A DNA stretch of 64,000 nucleotides from Paenibacillus pinistramenti (GCF_005869875.1 NZ_VAWG01000012.1:46012-110011); one strand, 5' to 3'. Numbered from the stretch's first letter, positions 53,648-63,469 are shown. Translations and numbers: made by a program. The notes: generated by a model not told the origin, from the letters alone.

Positions 53648-54696
53648 CAGCCGCCCACCTCCGTCAGATAAGCTTTAGCCGCTTCGGGATGAATCTGGCC
53701 GCGCTGCATTTGTTCGCGGAGGTTCATTTCCAGCGTGTGCATGCCCAGGGCGCGTCCGGTCTGCATGACATTCTTGATCTGATGCGTCTTCTCGGTGCGG
53801 ATCAGATTGGCAACTGCCGGCGTATTGATCAGCAGCTCGGTGATGCAGACGCGGCCTTTTCCGCCGGCGCGCGGCATCAGGCGCTGCGACAGGACGGCCA
53901 GCAGCACGGAGGCAAGCTGCGAGCGGATTTGGCCCTGCTGATGGCCCGGAAACGTATCGATAATCCGGTCAATCGTCTGCGGCGCATCGGTGGTATGCAG
54001 CGTCGCCATCACAAGGTGGCCGGTTTCCGCTGCCGTAACTGCGGCGGAAATGGTCTCCAGGTCGCGCATTTCGCCGACCAGAATGACGTCCGGGTCCTGG
54101 CGCAAGGCGGCGCGCAGGCCGCTGGCAAAGCTGCCGGTATCGCTGCCGACCTCCCGCTGGTCGATCAGGCAGGTGCCGTGCGGATGCAGAAATTCGATCG
54201 GGTCCTCCAGGGTGACGATATGCTTGCTTTCCGTCCGGTTAATATATTGCAGCATCGCGGCCAAGGTGGAAGACTTGCCGCTGCCCGTCGGGCCGGTAAC
54301 GAGGATAAGCCCCTGCGGCTTCATCGACAGGCTGCTAAGCACAGGCGGCAGGGACAGCTGCTCCAGCGTCGGCACCTGCAGCGGTATGGACCGCGCTGCG
54401 ATGCTGATTTCTCCGCGCTGCCGGTAAACGTTGACGCGGAAGCGTCCGCCGCCGCTCATAGGGTAGGAGAAGTCGTATTCACCGGCACTGCTGAATTTCG
54501 CTTTTCCTTCCTGGCTGAGCAGCTTGTCCGCCATCGCTGCGGCTTCTTCGGAATTGACAGGAGCACCATCGAGGGCAAGGAGTTTGCCGTCAACCCGCAG
54601 CACCGGCGGAGAACCTGTCGAGATGTGCAGATCGGAGGCGCCGGAAGAGATGGCTGTTTGCAGCAGTTGTACGATGTCACGATGAATTTCTGGCAT
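53647..54696 (-). CDS. pilT: Pilus retraction ATPase PilT
   Basis: A 349-residue hexameric ATPase with Walker A GPTGSGKSST, Asp box EDPIEFLHPH, Walker B GEMRDLETI and His box TLHTTDAPQTIDRIIDTFP. The N-terminal PAS-like domain (SGASDLHISTGSPPVLRVDGKL) matches PilT. It drives fibre disassembly, so the pili should retract and support twitching. It lies 23 bp after pilB and overlaps pilC by one base. Confidence 0.93.
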   Translation of the reverse strand: MPEIHRDIVQLLQTAISSGASDLHISTGSPPVLRVDGKLLALDGAPVNSEEAAAMADKLLSQEGKAKFSSAGEYDFSYPMSGGGRFRVNVYRQRGEISIAARSIPLQVPTLEQLSLPPVLSSLSMKPQGLILVTGPTGSGKSSTLAAMLQYINRTESKHIVTLEDPIEFLHPHGTCLIDQREVGSDTGSFASGLRAALRQDPDVILVGEMRDLETISAAVTAAETGHLVMATLHTTDAPQTIDRIIDTFPGHQQGQIRSQLASVLLAVLSQRLMPRAGGKGRVCITELLINTPAVANLIRTEKTHQIKNVMQTGRALGMHTLEMNLREQMQRGQIHPEAAKAYLTEVGG

Positions 54697-54719
54697 CTTG
54701 TTAAGCTCCTCTCAAATTC

Positions 54720-56384
54720 TTAATGCAGCACGGTTTCCCGCATGACTTCCTGCAGGGTGGTAATCCCCTTGGATACCTTAATAAATCCGTCTTCCATCAG
54801 CTGCAGCATGCCCTGCGCTTTTGCTGCTTCGCGCAGCTCGTCGATCGAGGCGGTTTCCGTAATCAGCCTGCGCATCGAGTCATCAATGGTGAGCACCTCG
54901 TGAATGGCGATCCGCCCCCGGTAGCCGGTATTGCTGCAGCTGCCGCAGCCCCGTCCGCGGTACACGACATTGCTTGGCAGGCCATGCCTGCGCAGCATAA
55001 TCGCTTCCTGTTCGGTGGGTTTGTGTTCTTCCCGGCAGTCCGGGCAGATTTTGCGTACCAGCCGCTGGGCCACTACACCAAGCAGGGAGGAAGCGATCAG
55101 GTAAGGTTCGACGCCCATATCCCGCAGACGGGAAAGAGAGCTGACCGCATCGTTGGTATGCAGGGTGGAAAGCACCAAATGGCCGGTCAGCGAAGCCCGG
55201 ACCGCAATTTCTGCGGTTTCTGTATCGCGGATCTCCCCGACCATGACGATGTTAGGGTCCTGACGGAGAATGGAGCGGAGCCCTGCTGCAAACGTCAGAC
55301 CTACCGCCGCATTAACATGCACCTGGTTGATACCCTCCAGCTGATATTCCACCGGGTCTTCAATAGTGATGATATTGGCGCTTTCTGTATTCAGCTGGCT
55401 TAAAGCGGCATACAGCGTGGTAGTCTTCCCGCTGCCTGTCGGTCCGGTAATCAGAATGATGCCGTACGGTTTATTGATCATTTCGCGGAAAGCCTCCGCG
55501 TTATTGTCGCTGAAGCCAAGCGAATCAACCGATTTCACGCCGGTGCTGAGGTCAAGCAGCCGGAGTACGATTTTTTCCCCGTGCATGGTAGGCAAGGAAG
55601 AGACGCGGATATCGACCATTTTGTAGTCGAACTGCATCTTGATCCGTCCATCCTGGGGGAGCCGGCGTTCGGCGATGTTGAGCTTGGCCATGATTTTTAG
55701 CCGTGCCGTTATGAAGCCCTGCATTTGTTTCGGTATAATACGCTCCGTCCGGAGTGTACCATCGATCCGGTAGCGGATGGATAACTGATTCTCACCCGGG
55801 TCAACGTGAATATCGGAGGCCCGCAGCGAAACCGCCTGCTGGATCATTTGATTAACCAGCCGTACGATCGGCGAGTCTTCGTCCGTAATTTCCGTTTCTT
55901 CGATTTCTTCGACGGAAGGCAGCTCCACAAGCATCTGACTCACGGAGTCACGCATCCCGTAATGGCGGGCGATCGCCCGGGTCAGTTCATCACGGCTGGA
56001 AATAGCGGGTTCAATGCGGAAGCCGGTGGTCATACGCAAATCTTCAATGGCGAAATAATCAAGCGGGTCGGCCATTGCGACCATCAGCTTGCCGCCTTCC
56101 TTCATAAACGGAAGCACCTGGTAACGTTTCGCCATACTTTCAGGAATAATTTGGGTGATTGCCGGATCAATCTGGTATTTAAAAAGGCTGACATGGGGAA
56201 TTCCGAGCTGGAATTCGAGCACTTCAATAAGCTGCTGCTCGGTGACGTAACCTTGCGAAATAAGCAGGTCGCCCAGCTTGCGTTTGGTTTTGCGCTGTTC
56301 GGTGAGCGCTTCTTCCAGCTGGTCCTGCGATATAATTCCATTTTCAACGAGCAGATCTCCGAGTCTTTTCTTCACGATAGCCAT
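54720..56384 (-). CDS. pilB: Pilus extension ATPase PilB with MshEN c-di-GMP-binding domain
   Basis: A 554-residue ATPase. Residues 5-57 hold two 24-residue MshEN motifs (RLGDLLVENG... and KLGDLLISQG...) separated by exactly five residues (RKTKR), the known c-di-GMP-binding layout. The ATPase core has Walker A GPTGSGKTTT, EDPVEYQLEG, GEIRDTETAEIA and the His box LSTLHTNDAVSSLSRL. A zinc tetracysteine follows (CPDC and CGSC). ATG 56384 has CGGAGTG about 9 nt upstream. It is the first gene of the core pil operon and is divergent from the large surface-protein gene. Confidence 0.93.
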   Translation of the reverse strand: MAIVKKRLGDLLVENGIISQDQLEEALTEQRKTKRKLGDLLISQGYVTEQQLIEVLEFQLGIPHVSLFKYQIDPAITQIIPESMAKRYQVLPFMKEGGKLMVAMADPLDYFAIEDLRMTTGFRIEPAISSRDELTRAIARHYGMRDSVSQMLVELPSVEEIEETEITDEDSPIVRLVNQMIQQAVSLRASDIHVDPGENQLSIRYRIDGTLRTERIIPKQMQGFITARLKIMAKLNIAERRLPQDGRIKMQFDYKMVDIRVSSLPTMHGEKIVLRLLDLSTGVKSVDSLGFSDNNAEAFREMINKPYGIILITGPTGSGKTTTLYAALSQLNTESANIITIEDPVEYQLEGINQVHVNAAVGLTFAAGLRSILRQDPNIVMVGEIRDTETAEIAVRASLTGHLVLSTLHTNDAVSSLSRLRDMGVEPYLIASSLLGVVAQRLVRKICPDCREEHKPTEQEAIMLRRHGLPSNVVYRGRGCGSCSNTGYRGRIAIHEVLTIDDSMRRLITETASIDELREAAKAQGMLQLMEDGFIKVSKGITTLQEVMRETVLH

Positions 56385-56542
56385 GTTGCGATTCACTCCG
56401 GCGTCATTATTTTGTGGGTCCTTAACAGCAATCAAACCGACGGGGGATTCTACAAATAATGAGTGTAAAAAAATAGAATTATTGGTAGGTTAGTAGTCCT
56501 TTGAATCGAGAAATTCCGCGTATCTTTTCATTGCCTATCTAG

Positions 56543-56567
56543 TATATATGTCCTAGAATGATATATA
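56543..56567. promoter_or_regulatory. Inverted repeat in the pilB/surface-protein divergent region
   Basis: TATATAT (56543-56549) and ATATATA (56561-56567) with an 11-bp spacer lie in an AT-rich region that must hold both divergent promoters. Low-complexity arms make chance likely. Otherwise 56385-56684 shows no recognised element. Confidence 0.25.
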
Positions 56568-56684
56568 GCATATGAGGAAAGTTTACACAACGAAAACTCG
56601 CGTATTATGCGGTTTTTTTACAATAAGTTGCCAGATTTGACAAAGATGGCTGACTGCCATCCGACTGAAAAGAGGGAGATCGCC

Positions 56685-58958
56685 TTGGGACGTAATAAAC
56701 GGGTTTTGTTCATTTCAGGCTTTGCTCTTGTGTTGCTGCTGGTTATTCCTCTCTTAAAAATGATAACGAATGCATTAGCCGACCAAAGCACAAACCCACC
56801 TGATGCTCTGGTATTAACACGGAGCATTGCGGATCTTTCCGGGACCGACATTTCAGGCAAATCCATAAGCAAGGGACAACAATTTTATTTGAATTATTCC
56901 ATTACCCCGCAAGATTTTAGTTTAATTGCAGATACGCAGCAGGTGAGCATTTCTGATATCGTCTTCAATGAACAGATTCCTTCCGGTGTGTCGGTCGTAA
57001 CGCTGCCTAGCGGATTCACTAATCAGGGTAACAACTTCATTACTGCAAATTTGGGAACGATCCGATTTAAACTCGATTCCTCAAAAAGTAAGTATACGGC
57101 TGATTTGGCCTCCAACAGTAAATTTGCAAGTGGCAAGTATACTTTTTCGATTCTGGTTACATCGCAGACTAAAGCTACTTATACCTTTGATAAAGCAACA
57201 CTTAATTACAGTGATGTGCAGCCTTTAAATGGAACCGGTTCCCCGAATGGACTTATTGGTGATTACTCGCTGGTTATTTTAAATGACGGGAGTATCACGG
57301 GCGGTTCCTCTATTTATGGAAATATGGCTTTTGGGGGCAATCTGTCATTAACAAATAAATCAGGCGGTTTGTATATTCCGGGAAATATATTGATAGGTAA
57401 AAATTTCACCTATTTGAGTCAGGGAAGTATCCAAATCGGAGGGAATGTCATTTATGGAGACAGCTTTGTTTATGATCAGCAAAGCCGTTCTGCAATAAGC
57501 GGAACAGTAACTCAAGCTAAACCTGTCGATTTCTCTGCGGTCAGCAATTACTGGACAAATAAGTCCGCGGCGCTGGCTGCATTGACACCAAATGGTACTT
57601 CTATACCCATGCAGTACAACGCGGATCAACTGGCTTTAACGGCTTCAAGTTCAAACCTCTCAACTTATATCTTTACCATCACGGAAGCACAGATCAAAGC
57701 AACCAATGGTATTTTAATTACGGCACCAGTGAATGCCACGATCATCATGAATATCCTGGGGGAATTTAGTAGCGCCAGCTCTCCATTAACTATGAACAAA
57801 TGGGTGGTATTAAACAATAGCAGCGTTCAATCTGCCCAAGCAACCAAAATTATTTATAATTTTCCGCAAGCCCAGAATATTAAGTTTACTCAAGGGATGA
57901 TCGGCACCATTATTGCTCCTAAAGCAAATGTAAGTATTACAAATGGAGACTATGTCGGTTCGCTTCTCGTAAACTCATGGCTTTCGGGGAGTTATTCCAT
58001 GTCGCTCACTTCCAAACCTTTTACCGGGACTATTCCGGGAACTAAAAATTTTGGTGCTGTCAGCATCACTTTAACGGATGTCGACACCACCCCGCGCACC
58101 CTGTCGATTGGCGGTAACGACGTGGCTGCTGTCAGCGAGAAAGTGGCGCTGACGACTGATTATAGCCCGAAGACAGACACGGGAATTATCTACACGTGGA
58201 CGGTTACGGATAACGGGACAAGCAAGGATGTTACTTCCAGCGTACTGGCTGCTTCCTCCGGCACATCTACCAATACGTTCTCGGCTTCCTACGCGGGAGA
58301 TTTTACGGTTAAAGCGGCAGCTAAGAATGCAAACAACCTGGTCACTACAGCCACCAAAATAATTTCAGTCCGGAAGCTGGAGATCAGCGGCCCGGATACG
58401 ATTTTTATTGGAAAAACAAAGGACTACCAGCTGACGATGGGCAATATTCCTTCCGGTTCAGCGGTAACCTGGTCTCTGACTGGTAACAGCGGACAAACGG
58501 ACACGCTAATCCGCGCGAGCGGTGATACGAACTATACGCATTACACTTTAACAGCGGGCAGCCAGCCTCATAGTGTTGTCATATCGGTAACGGCCGGGGG
58601 CATTACCGCAACCAAGATGATAAGCATCGTTCCATACAGTCTGACCGGGCTGCAGGCTGTCAGCGAAATTGAGATTAACGTAGGACAAGCCTACAACCTG
58701 AATGATCTGTTGTACCCGATTCCGAACGAGATGGACCGTAAGGACTTCATCAACGATCTTTCCTGGGTCAGCGGTACACCGGGGATAGCCGATTTCGACA
58801 AACCTCTGACGGACCCGGCAAGAAGAGGGGTCATTACGGGTCTGCAAAAAGGGGAGACGATCGTAACCGTGACCTACACCCCTTCCGGCAAAACAACTTC
58901 GATTACGGCACAAATTAAAGTGAAGGTGCTGGCCCCGAAGAACGGCGACCTTTACTAG
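56685..58958 (+). CDS. Large surface protein with choice-of-anchor-A and Ig-like domains
   Basis: A 757-residue exported protein. A membrane or signal segment (VLFISGFALVLLLVIPLL, residues 6-23) is followed by a beta-rich region. A choice-of-anchor-A type domain spans about residues 190-450 (LIGDYSLVILNDGSIT, YGNMAFGGNLSL, FTQGMIGTIIAPKANVSI). Two or three Ig-like/PKD-type domains and a final BIG2-like domain (GVITGLQKGETIVTVTY) follow. No LPXTG motif is seen. TTG 56685 is preferred (AGAGGGAG 6 nt upstream); the frame is open 26 codons further without a site. It is divergent from pilB and probably an adhesin. Confidence 0.8.
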   Translation: MGRNKRVLFISGFALVLLLVIPLLKMITNALADQSTNPPDALVLTRSIADLSGTDISGKSISKGQQFYLNYSITPQDFSLIADTQQVSISDIVFNEQIPSGVSVVTLPSGFTNQGNNFITANLGTIRFKLDSSKSKYTADLASNSKFASGKYTFSILVTSQTKATYTFDKATLNYSDVQPLNGTGSPNGLIGDYSLVILNDGSITGGSSIYGNMAFGGNLSLTNKSGGLYIPGNILIGKNFTYLSQGSIQIGGNVIYGDSFVYDQQSRSAISGTVTQAKPVDFSAVSNYWTNKSAALAALTPNGTSIPMQYNADQLALTASSSNLSTYIFTITEAQIKATNGILITAPVNATIIMNILGEFSSASSPLTMNKWVVLNNSSVQSAQATKIIYNFPQAQNIKFTQGMIGTIIAPKANVSITNGDYVGSLLVNSWLSGSYSMSLTSKPFTGTIPGTKNFGAVSITLTDVDTTPRTLSIGGNDVAAVSEKVALTTDYSPKTDTGIIYTWTVTDNGTSKDVTSSVLAASSGTSTNTFSASYAGDFTVKAAAKNANNLVTTATKIISVRKLEISGPDTIFIGKTKDYQLTMGNIPSGSAVTWSLTGNSGQTDTLIRASGDTNYTHYTLTAGSQPHSVVISVTAGGITATKMISIVPYSLTGLQAVSEIEINVGQAYNLNDLLYPIPNEMDRKDFINDLSWVSGTPGIADFDKPLTDPARRGVITGLQKGETIVTVTYTPSGKTTSITAQIKVKVLAPKNGDLY

Positions 58959-58987
58959 AATCTGAGATTCAGACCGGCACAGCAAAC

Positions 58988-59032
58988 AGGGCTGCCCTTT
59001 CATCCATAAGATGAGAGGCAGCCCTTTCTATT
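58988..59032 (+). terminator. Terminator of the large surface-protein gene
   Basis: Sixteen-base-pair stem (AGGGCTGCC plus CTTTCAT pairing with ATGAGAG plus GGCAGCCCT), followed by TTCTATTTT. Confidence 0.8.
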
Positions 59033-59079
59033 TTGGATGAACCCTTTGGTCTGAATCGCGCGCTTGAACCGCGCCGAGG

Positions 59080-60945
59080 TTATTGATTACCCACCAGCTC
59101 CACCGGGCTTACGCTCATGCTGACGGTTTTGACTCTTGGCAGACTGGCCTGCTGGTCGGTATAGATGGCGTTATTATATTCCACGATGAACCTCGGATCC
59201 ATCCCCGTCGCCTGCGGCTGCTGAAAAACGAAACCGCTCCCTGCAGCTGCAGGCGGCTGTACATTACCGACTACCGCATTGACGGTCAAATCCCCTTTGG
59301 CAAAGAAACCGCCGTTCAGCTTGAATATGGAACCTACCCCATACAGCTCCCCGCTGGAATCCGTATAGAAAAAGGCCTTCATCTCCTGCGCCGTGTTGGA
59401 AAAGGACTCAATGCGGGTCAGCAGAATCTCTTGTTTGGAAATGACAATCAGTTCCTTGCCGTTTAACCCCTGAATGGCTGCATCTTCTGCCGTTGTTTTG
59501 CCCAATACAAACACGGTGGAATCAAAAGCGACGCTGCCTCTGATCGTCAAATTGCCGGTAACGAGCAGATTCCCTTTGATAGACAAGAAATCATCAGTGT
59601 TGTAGTTATCAATGGTCAAATTACCGGCCACCACCAGCCACGCTGGAGAGGAGCCCGAAGAGCCGCCAGCAGAGGCGGTTCCCGTCTTGGCTTGATCCGA
59701 GAACATAATCCTTTGATAGTCCATGTTGTCGATCGTCAGATCCTCATCAAATACTGCCGAGTTTGAAAAAGGAACCGCTGAACTGCCCAGCTGGGTGTCC
59801 AACGTGTCCTTGTAAACTTTCACCGCGTCCTGATAACGTTGTTCTTTAGCGGCGATCGTAATCGCGTCATCATCTGCGCTGATGGATTCTTTAACCGGCA
59901 GGGCCGGCTTTTTCAGATGGCGGATGGAGGAGTTCTTGACGAGCCAATCGTTCAGGGAATTGGCCGCATATTGGTCCCGCAGCTCCTCCCGGATATTCTC
60001 TGCCTGAATGGTGGTTGAAGGATTCACCGCTTCTACGAGCTTGTCCCAAAACGATTCTTCCACGTTAATCTGCACAAATTTCTTCTCTTCCTTGATTTTA
60101 ACCTTATCGGGCGTAACGCCCAGGATTTCATCGGTCTTGGCGTCACCCTGCTGCAAAGGAATTAAAGGCGACGAGCCGGACGGAGCGGCAAGCCCGTTTG
60201 CGTATTGAATGCCGCCCCAGGACTGCACATGCACCTCGCCGGCCGAAATGCCAAACGGCTGTACAGTCGGAAATAAGGTTCCGGTATGAAAAGAAGTACC
60301 TTTATAGCTGTATTCCGCCTGATTGGTCACGACAAGCCGGTCTCCCGCATAAATATTTCCCTTAAGCAGGGGCGCTCCGTTTAACCGGAGCTGCTGTTCC
60401 GAGCCAAACGCATATTTCAAAAAGTCCGGATAGGTGTCCAGCGTAATCCGCTGCTTCAGCTTGCGGCTCACGCCGTTTACGACGGCGGATGTAGTCACGT
60501 CAATATAATATTTGCGGGACGGCTGGCTGACGCTCGTAACCGCTTCTTTGCCGGAGTATTTGATCTCCTGAATTTCTCCGTTGGCGTTGTTGCCGATTGT
60601 CCCGAGTTCAGTCGTTACGTTCAGATTGTTCAGGTTGATTGTGCTAAGGAGCTCCTCCAGCCTGTCGGGATTGATATCCGTCATTCCGGCCAGCTTGGAT
60701 TCAATGTAAGCCGTAGCTTCATCCAGCCCTTTTTGCGCCAGATGAAGGCTTTGGACATCACTTTCACGGGTTTCCGTACGCTGCGCCCCGCTGAGGGTTG
60801 CGCCCAAGATGGCGAGGCCCAAAATGGTGAGCAGCAGCGCCACAAACATTACGAGGACAAGCGCTGAGCCCTGTTCGCTGCGTAATGCCTTGTTCAAGTT
60901 GACTTGTTGCTTGTGCCGATGAACGCTTGCCCGCCTTTTGTTCAC
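59080..60945 (-). CDS. Large PilX-like pilus-associated protein
   Basis: A 621-residue protein whose N-terminus resembles PilX-type minor pilins: a long basic leader, then EQGSALVLVMFVALLLTILGLAILG and a helix with QRTETRESDVQSLHLAQKGLDEA. The position after Gly is Ser, and the usual Glu5 is absent, as in PilX_N proteins. The very large C-terminal part (from about residue 170) is beta-rich with repeated short motifs such as NLTIDNYN and NLTIRGSV, like a right-handed beta-helix. It could sit at the pilus tip. It is the third gene of the minor pilin operon, 12 bp after the preceding one, and ends convergently with the surface-protein gene. Confidence 0.75.
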   Translation of the reverse strand: MNKRRASVHRHKQQVNLNKALRSEQGSALVLVMFVALLLTILGLAILGATLSGAQRTETRESDVQSLHLAQKGLDEATAYIESKLAGMTDINPDRLEELLSTINLNNLNVTTELGTIGNNANGEIQEIKYSGKEAVTSVSQPSRKYYIDVTTSAVVNGVSRKLKQRITLDTYPDFLKYAFGSEQQLRLNGAPLLKGNIYAGDRLVVTNQAEYSYKGTSFHTGTLFPTVQPFGISAGEVHVQSWGGIQYANGLAAPSGSSPLIPLQQGDAKTDEILGVTPDKVKIKEEKKFVQINVEESFWDKLVEAVNPSTTIQAENIREELRDQYAANSLNDWLVKNSSIRHLKKPALPVKESISADDDAITIAAKEQRYQDAVKVYKDTLDTQLGSSAVPFSNSAVFDEDLTIDNMDYQRIMFSDQAKTGTASAGGSSGSSPAWLVVAGNLTIDNYNTDDFLSIKGNLLVTGNLTIRGSVAFDSTVFVLGKTTAEDAAIQGLNGKELIVISKQEILLTRIESFSNTAQEMKAFFYTDSSGELYGVGSIFKLNGGFFAKGDLTVNAVVGNVQPPAAAGSGFVFQQPQATGMDPRFIVEYNNAIYTDQQASLPRVKTVSMSVSPVELVGNQ

Positions 60946-60957
60946 AAGACAGCCCTC

Positions 60958-61533
60958 CTAGAAACCGAATCTGCTTTCTAAAGATAAGGTGAAATCCTTG
61001 CCGCCGGTCTCTTTCAGCAGGTTTAACTTAATATGAATCAGCCCGCTGTCACAGGCTCCGGTGTTGCTGCATTGCAAGGTGATGCCGGAATCTGCGGTAA
61101 GGCTTGCCGTGATATCCGTTCTTAAGTCGGCGGCCGCAGCAGATGAATTTCCGGACGAGCCGGATGAATCTGAAGATCCTGATGAGCCGGACGAGCCGGA
61201 AGGCGCGCCGATCGACATTTTTCCATTTGTGATGCGGATTTCTTCCTCATTGACGCCGGATGTACTGCCGCTGCGCTGGAGTAAAATGCCGTCCGCCGTC
61301 TGGGTAACCGTTTCAGGTGCAAAGGTATACAGCTCCGTAATGACTGCTGACATCAGCAGGTCGCCTTCATCGCGCAGTGTGTTCTCCGTAGAGACCGCAT
61401 GGTAGCTGCGGAGGCCAAACATCATCACCGCATAGACGAGCCCGGAGACAAGCGCCAGAAGTGTGATTGCCGCAATCATTTCCACTAAAGTCAGCCCCTG
61501 TTCCCGGCGCAGGAGGTCAGCGAATTTTCTCAT
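60958..61533 (-). CDS. Minor pilin, PilW-like
   Basis: A 191-residue prepilin with leader MRKFADLLRREQG and mature start LTLVEMIAAITLLALVSGLVYAVMMFG, including Glu5. A Gly/Ser-rich stretch (about residues 110-135) interrupts the globular domain, and one Cys pair (LQCSNTGACDSG) is seen near the end. It overlaps the upstream minor pilin gene by 17 nt. It is likely part of the initiation or tip complex of the pilus. Confidence 0.82.
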   Translation of the reverse strand: MRKFADLLRREQGLTLVEMIAAITLLALVSGLVYAVMMFGLRSYHAVSTENTLRDEGDLLMSAVITELYTFAPETVTQTADGILLQRSGSTSGVNEEEIRITNGKMSIGAPSGSSGSSGSSDSSGSSGNSSAAAADLRTDITASLTADSGITLQCSNTGACDSGLIHIKLNLLKETGGKDFTLSLESRFGF

Positions 61534-62149
61534 CGGTTATATATCCCTCCACAACCGTCTGTTTGGCTCCGGACGTATCGCTTGTATCGCGGACAACGAC
61601 CTGGACCGGCAATAAATAAGGAGCAATATCTTTATCAATGGCCGACTGACCGGCTTGATCCTGTTCAGAATTGGCTGTGCCATTTAACATTCTATTATAG
61701 GTATCTCTCTGGAACTGAATGCTGATCTCATAGTGAATCTGGTTAATGGTTGGAAAAAGCACGGCTTTGAGTACACTCGTGTCGTCCACCAAATTTGCAT
61801 ATTCGGAGCAAAGGGCGGCTTCATTCCCGTCAGCAGAAGGCTTGCAGGCAATTTCGCTGTGATCATTTGACTTGTCCTCAGCTTCAGCTGCTTTAAAGTA
61901 GGTCTCCCATTTATCAAAATCCTGCTTCTCGGCGTAAAATAACGCGTTTCGGGCCAGGTTCACCATAATCGTCTTGTTCTGGTTGGCCTTTGAATAAGAG
62001 AGGGCATGGGTGAAGAAAGAAGTGAGCACCAGTGACACGATAGCTAAAATCACGATGGAGGCCAGCACCTCTATCAAAGTAAATCCCTGCTCCAAAGGTT
62101 GTCCGCTGCGCCGGAAAGCCGGCTTGTCCGTGTGTTTCTTCCAAGGCAT
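61517..62149 (-). CDS. Minor pilin, PilV-like
   Basis: A 210-residue prepilin. The leader ends in LEQG, and the mature helix begins FTLIEVLASIVILAIVSLVLTSFFTHAL with Glu5. The globular part contains two Cys (EIACKPS and ALCSEY) that could form a disulfide. It is the first gene of the minor-pilin operon (PilV-PilW-PilX order), divergent from the epimerase gene. Confidence 0.82.
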   Translation of the reverse strand: MPWKKHTDKPAFRRSGQPLEQGFTLIEVLASIVILAIVSLVLTSFFTHALSYSKANQNKTIMVNLARNALFYAEKQDFDKWETYFKAAEAEDKSNDHSEIACKPSADGNEAALCSEYANLVDDTSVLKAVLFPTINQIHYEISIQFQRDTYNRMLNGTANSEQDQAGQSAIDKDIAPYLLPVQVVVRDTSDTSGAKQTVVEGYITDEKIR

Positions 62150-62373
62150 CTGCTTCGCTCCCCTAACGCGCCGTAATCTTTGCAGCCGCTCTCTGTACTT
62201 GGGTATATCGTCCCGTCATAGAAAGTCAGTATTTAAACCTTTATGCCTAAAATCATTATATTCTGTCAGCTCCTTTTCCAGCAATCCTCTCCGCAGAAAT
62301 TGTCTTTGTCCGCCCCGCATGCTATCGTAAACGTGGAAAGGGTTTCTTTTTATATCAGCCGGAGGTGGTCGAT

Positions 62374-63390
62374 TTGAAAGCGCTTTTTATCGGGGGAACA
62401 GGGATTATCAGTTCGGCAATCACGAGACAGCTGCTGGAGCAGGGCTGTGAGCTATATTTGCTCAATAGAGGCAGCCGGAACGGGGAATTACCGGAGGGGG
62501 CCCATATCCTGCAGGCAGACATTAATGATGAGCAGCATGTCGCCGAGCTGGTTCAGGACTTGCAGTTTGATGTCGTTGCGGACTTTATTGCTTTTGAAAC
62601 CCCGCATTTGGAGCGGGATTACCGTTTGTTTAAGGGAAAAACAAAGCAGTTTATCTTCATCAGCTCGGCATCCGCCTATCAAAAACCGCTCAGCGACTAC
62701 CGGATTACGGAGGGAACACCGCTCTCCAATCCTTACTGGCAGTATTCCCGCAATAAAATTGCCTGCGAGGATTACCTGATGAAGCTGTACCGGGAAGAAG
62801 GGTTCCCGGTTACTATTGTCCGGCCGAGCCACACGTATGATGAACGCTCCATTCCGCTTGGCGTTCACGGCAGCAAAGGCTCCTGGCAGGTTGCGAAACG
62901 GATGCTGGAGCATAAACCGGTCATCATTCACGGGGACGGGACCTCGCTCTGGACGTTGACGCATAACCGGGATTTTGCCAAAGGGTTTATCGGGCTGATG
63001 GGCAACCTCCATGCCATCGGCGAATCCGTACATATTACTTCGGATGAATCCGTGACCTGGAATCAAATCTATCAAACGATCGCGGATGCTTTGGGCGTCG
63101 AGCTGAAGGCCGTCCATGTATCTTCCGAATTTCTTGCCGCGTGCAGTACGGAAGATTACCTCGGCGGGTTGATCGGCGACAAAGCGAATACCGTTGTATT
63201 TGATAATTCGAAACTCAAACGGCTGGTACCCGAGTTCGTGGCGACAACGAGGGTGGACCAGGGCATCAAGCAAACGGTCGACTATATTCTCGCCCATCCG
63301 GAGTTCCAGGTGGAAGACGAAGCGTTCGACAGCTGGTGTGACAAGGTAATCGGCGCGCTGGACGAAGCGCTGGCGAAGATAAACAATTAA
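62374..63390 (+). CDS. NAD-dependent epimerase/dehydratase (SDR family)
   Basis: A 338-residue extended short-chain dehydrogenase. The Rossmann motif is FIGGTGIISSAI (residues 4-15). The catalytic Tyr/Lys region is QYSRNKIACEDYLMK, with SSASAY upstream as the Ser site. The length and C-terminal pattern (LGGLIGDKANTVVFDNSKLKRLVPEF) resemble NAD-dependent epimerases acting on sugars. TTG 62374 is chosen because GGAGGT is 7 nt upstream; the GTG three codons earlier overlaps that site. Its substrate is unknown and it is not obviously linked to the pilus. Confidence 0.82.
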   Translation: MKALFIGGTGIISSAITRQLLEQGCELYLLNRGSRNGELPEGAHILQADINDEQHVAELVQDLQFDVVADFIAFETPHLERDYRLFKGKTKQFIFISSASAYQKPLSDYRITEGTPLSNPYWQYSRNKIACEDYLMKLYREEGFPVTIVRPSHTYDERSIPLGVHGSKGSWQVAKRMLEHKPVIIHGDGTSLWTLTHNRDFAKGFIGLMGNLHAIGESVHITSDESVTWNQIYQTIADALGVELKAVHVSSEFLAACSTEDYLGGLIGDKANTVVFDNSKLKRLVPEFVATTRVDQGIKQTVDYILAHPEFQVEDEAFDSWCDKVIGALDEALAKINN

Positions 63391-63469
63391 AACCCGGCAA
63401 GGCCGAGACAGCCCAGGTTAGACTGAGATAAACCGAGGTTATACAAGAGGTATATTCTGTGCAAATCGT

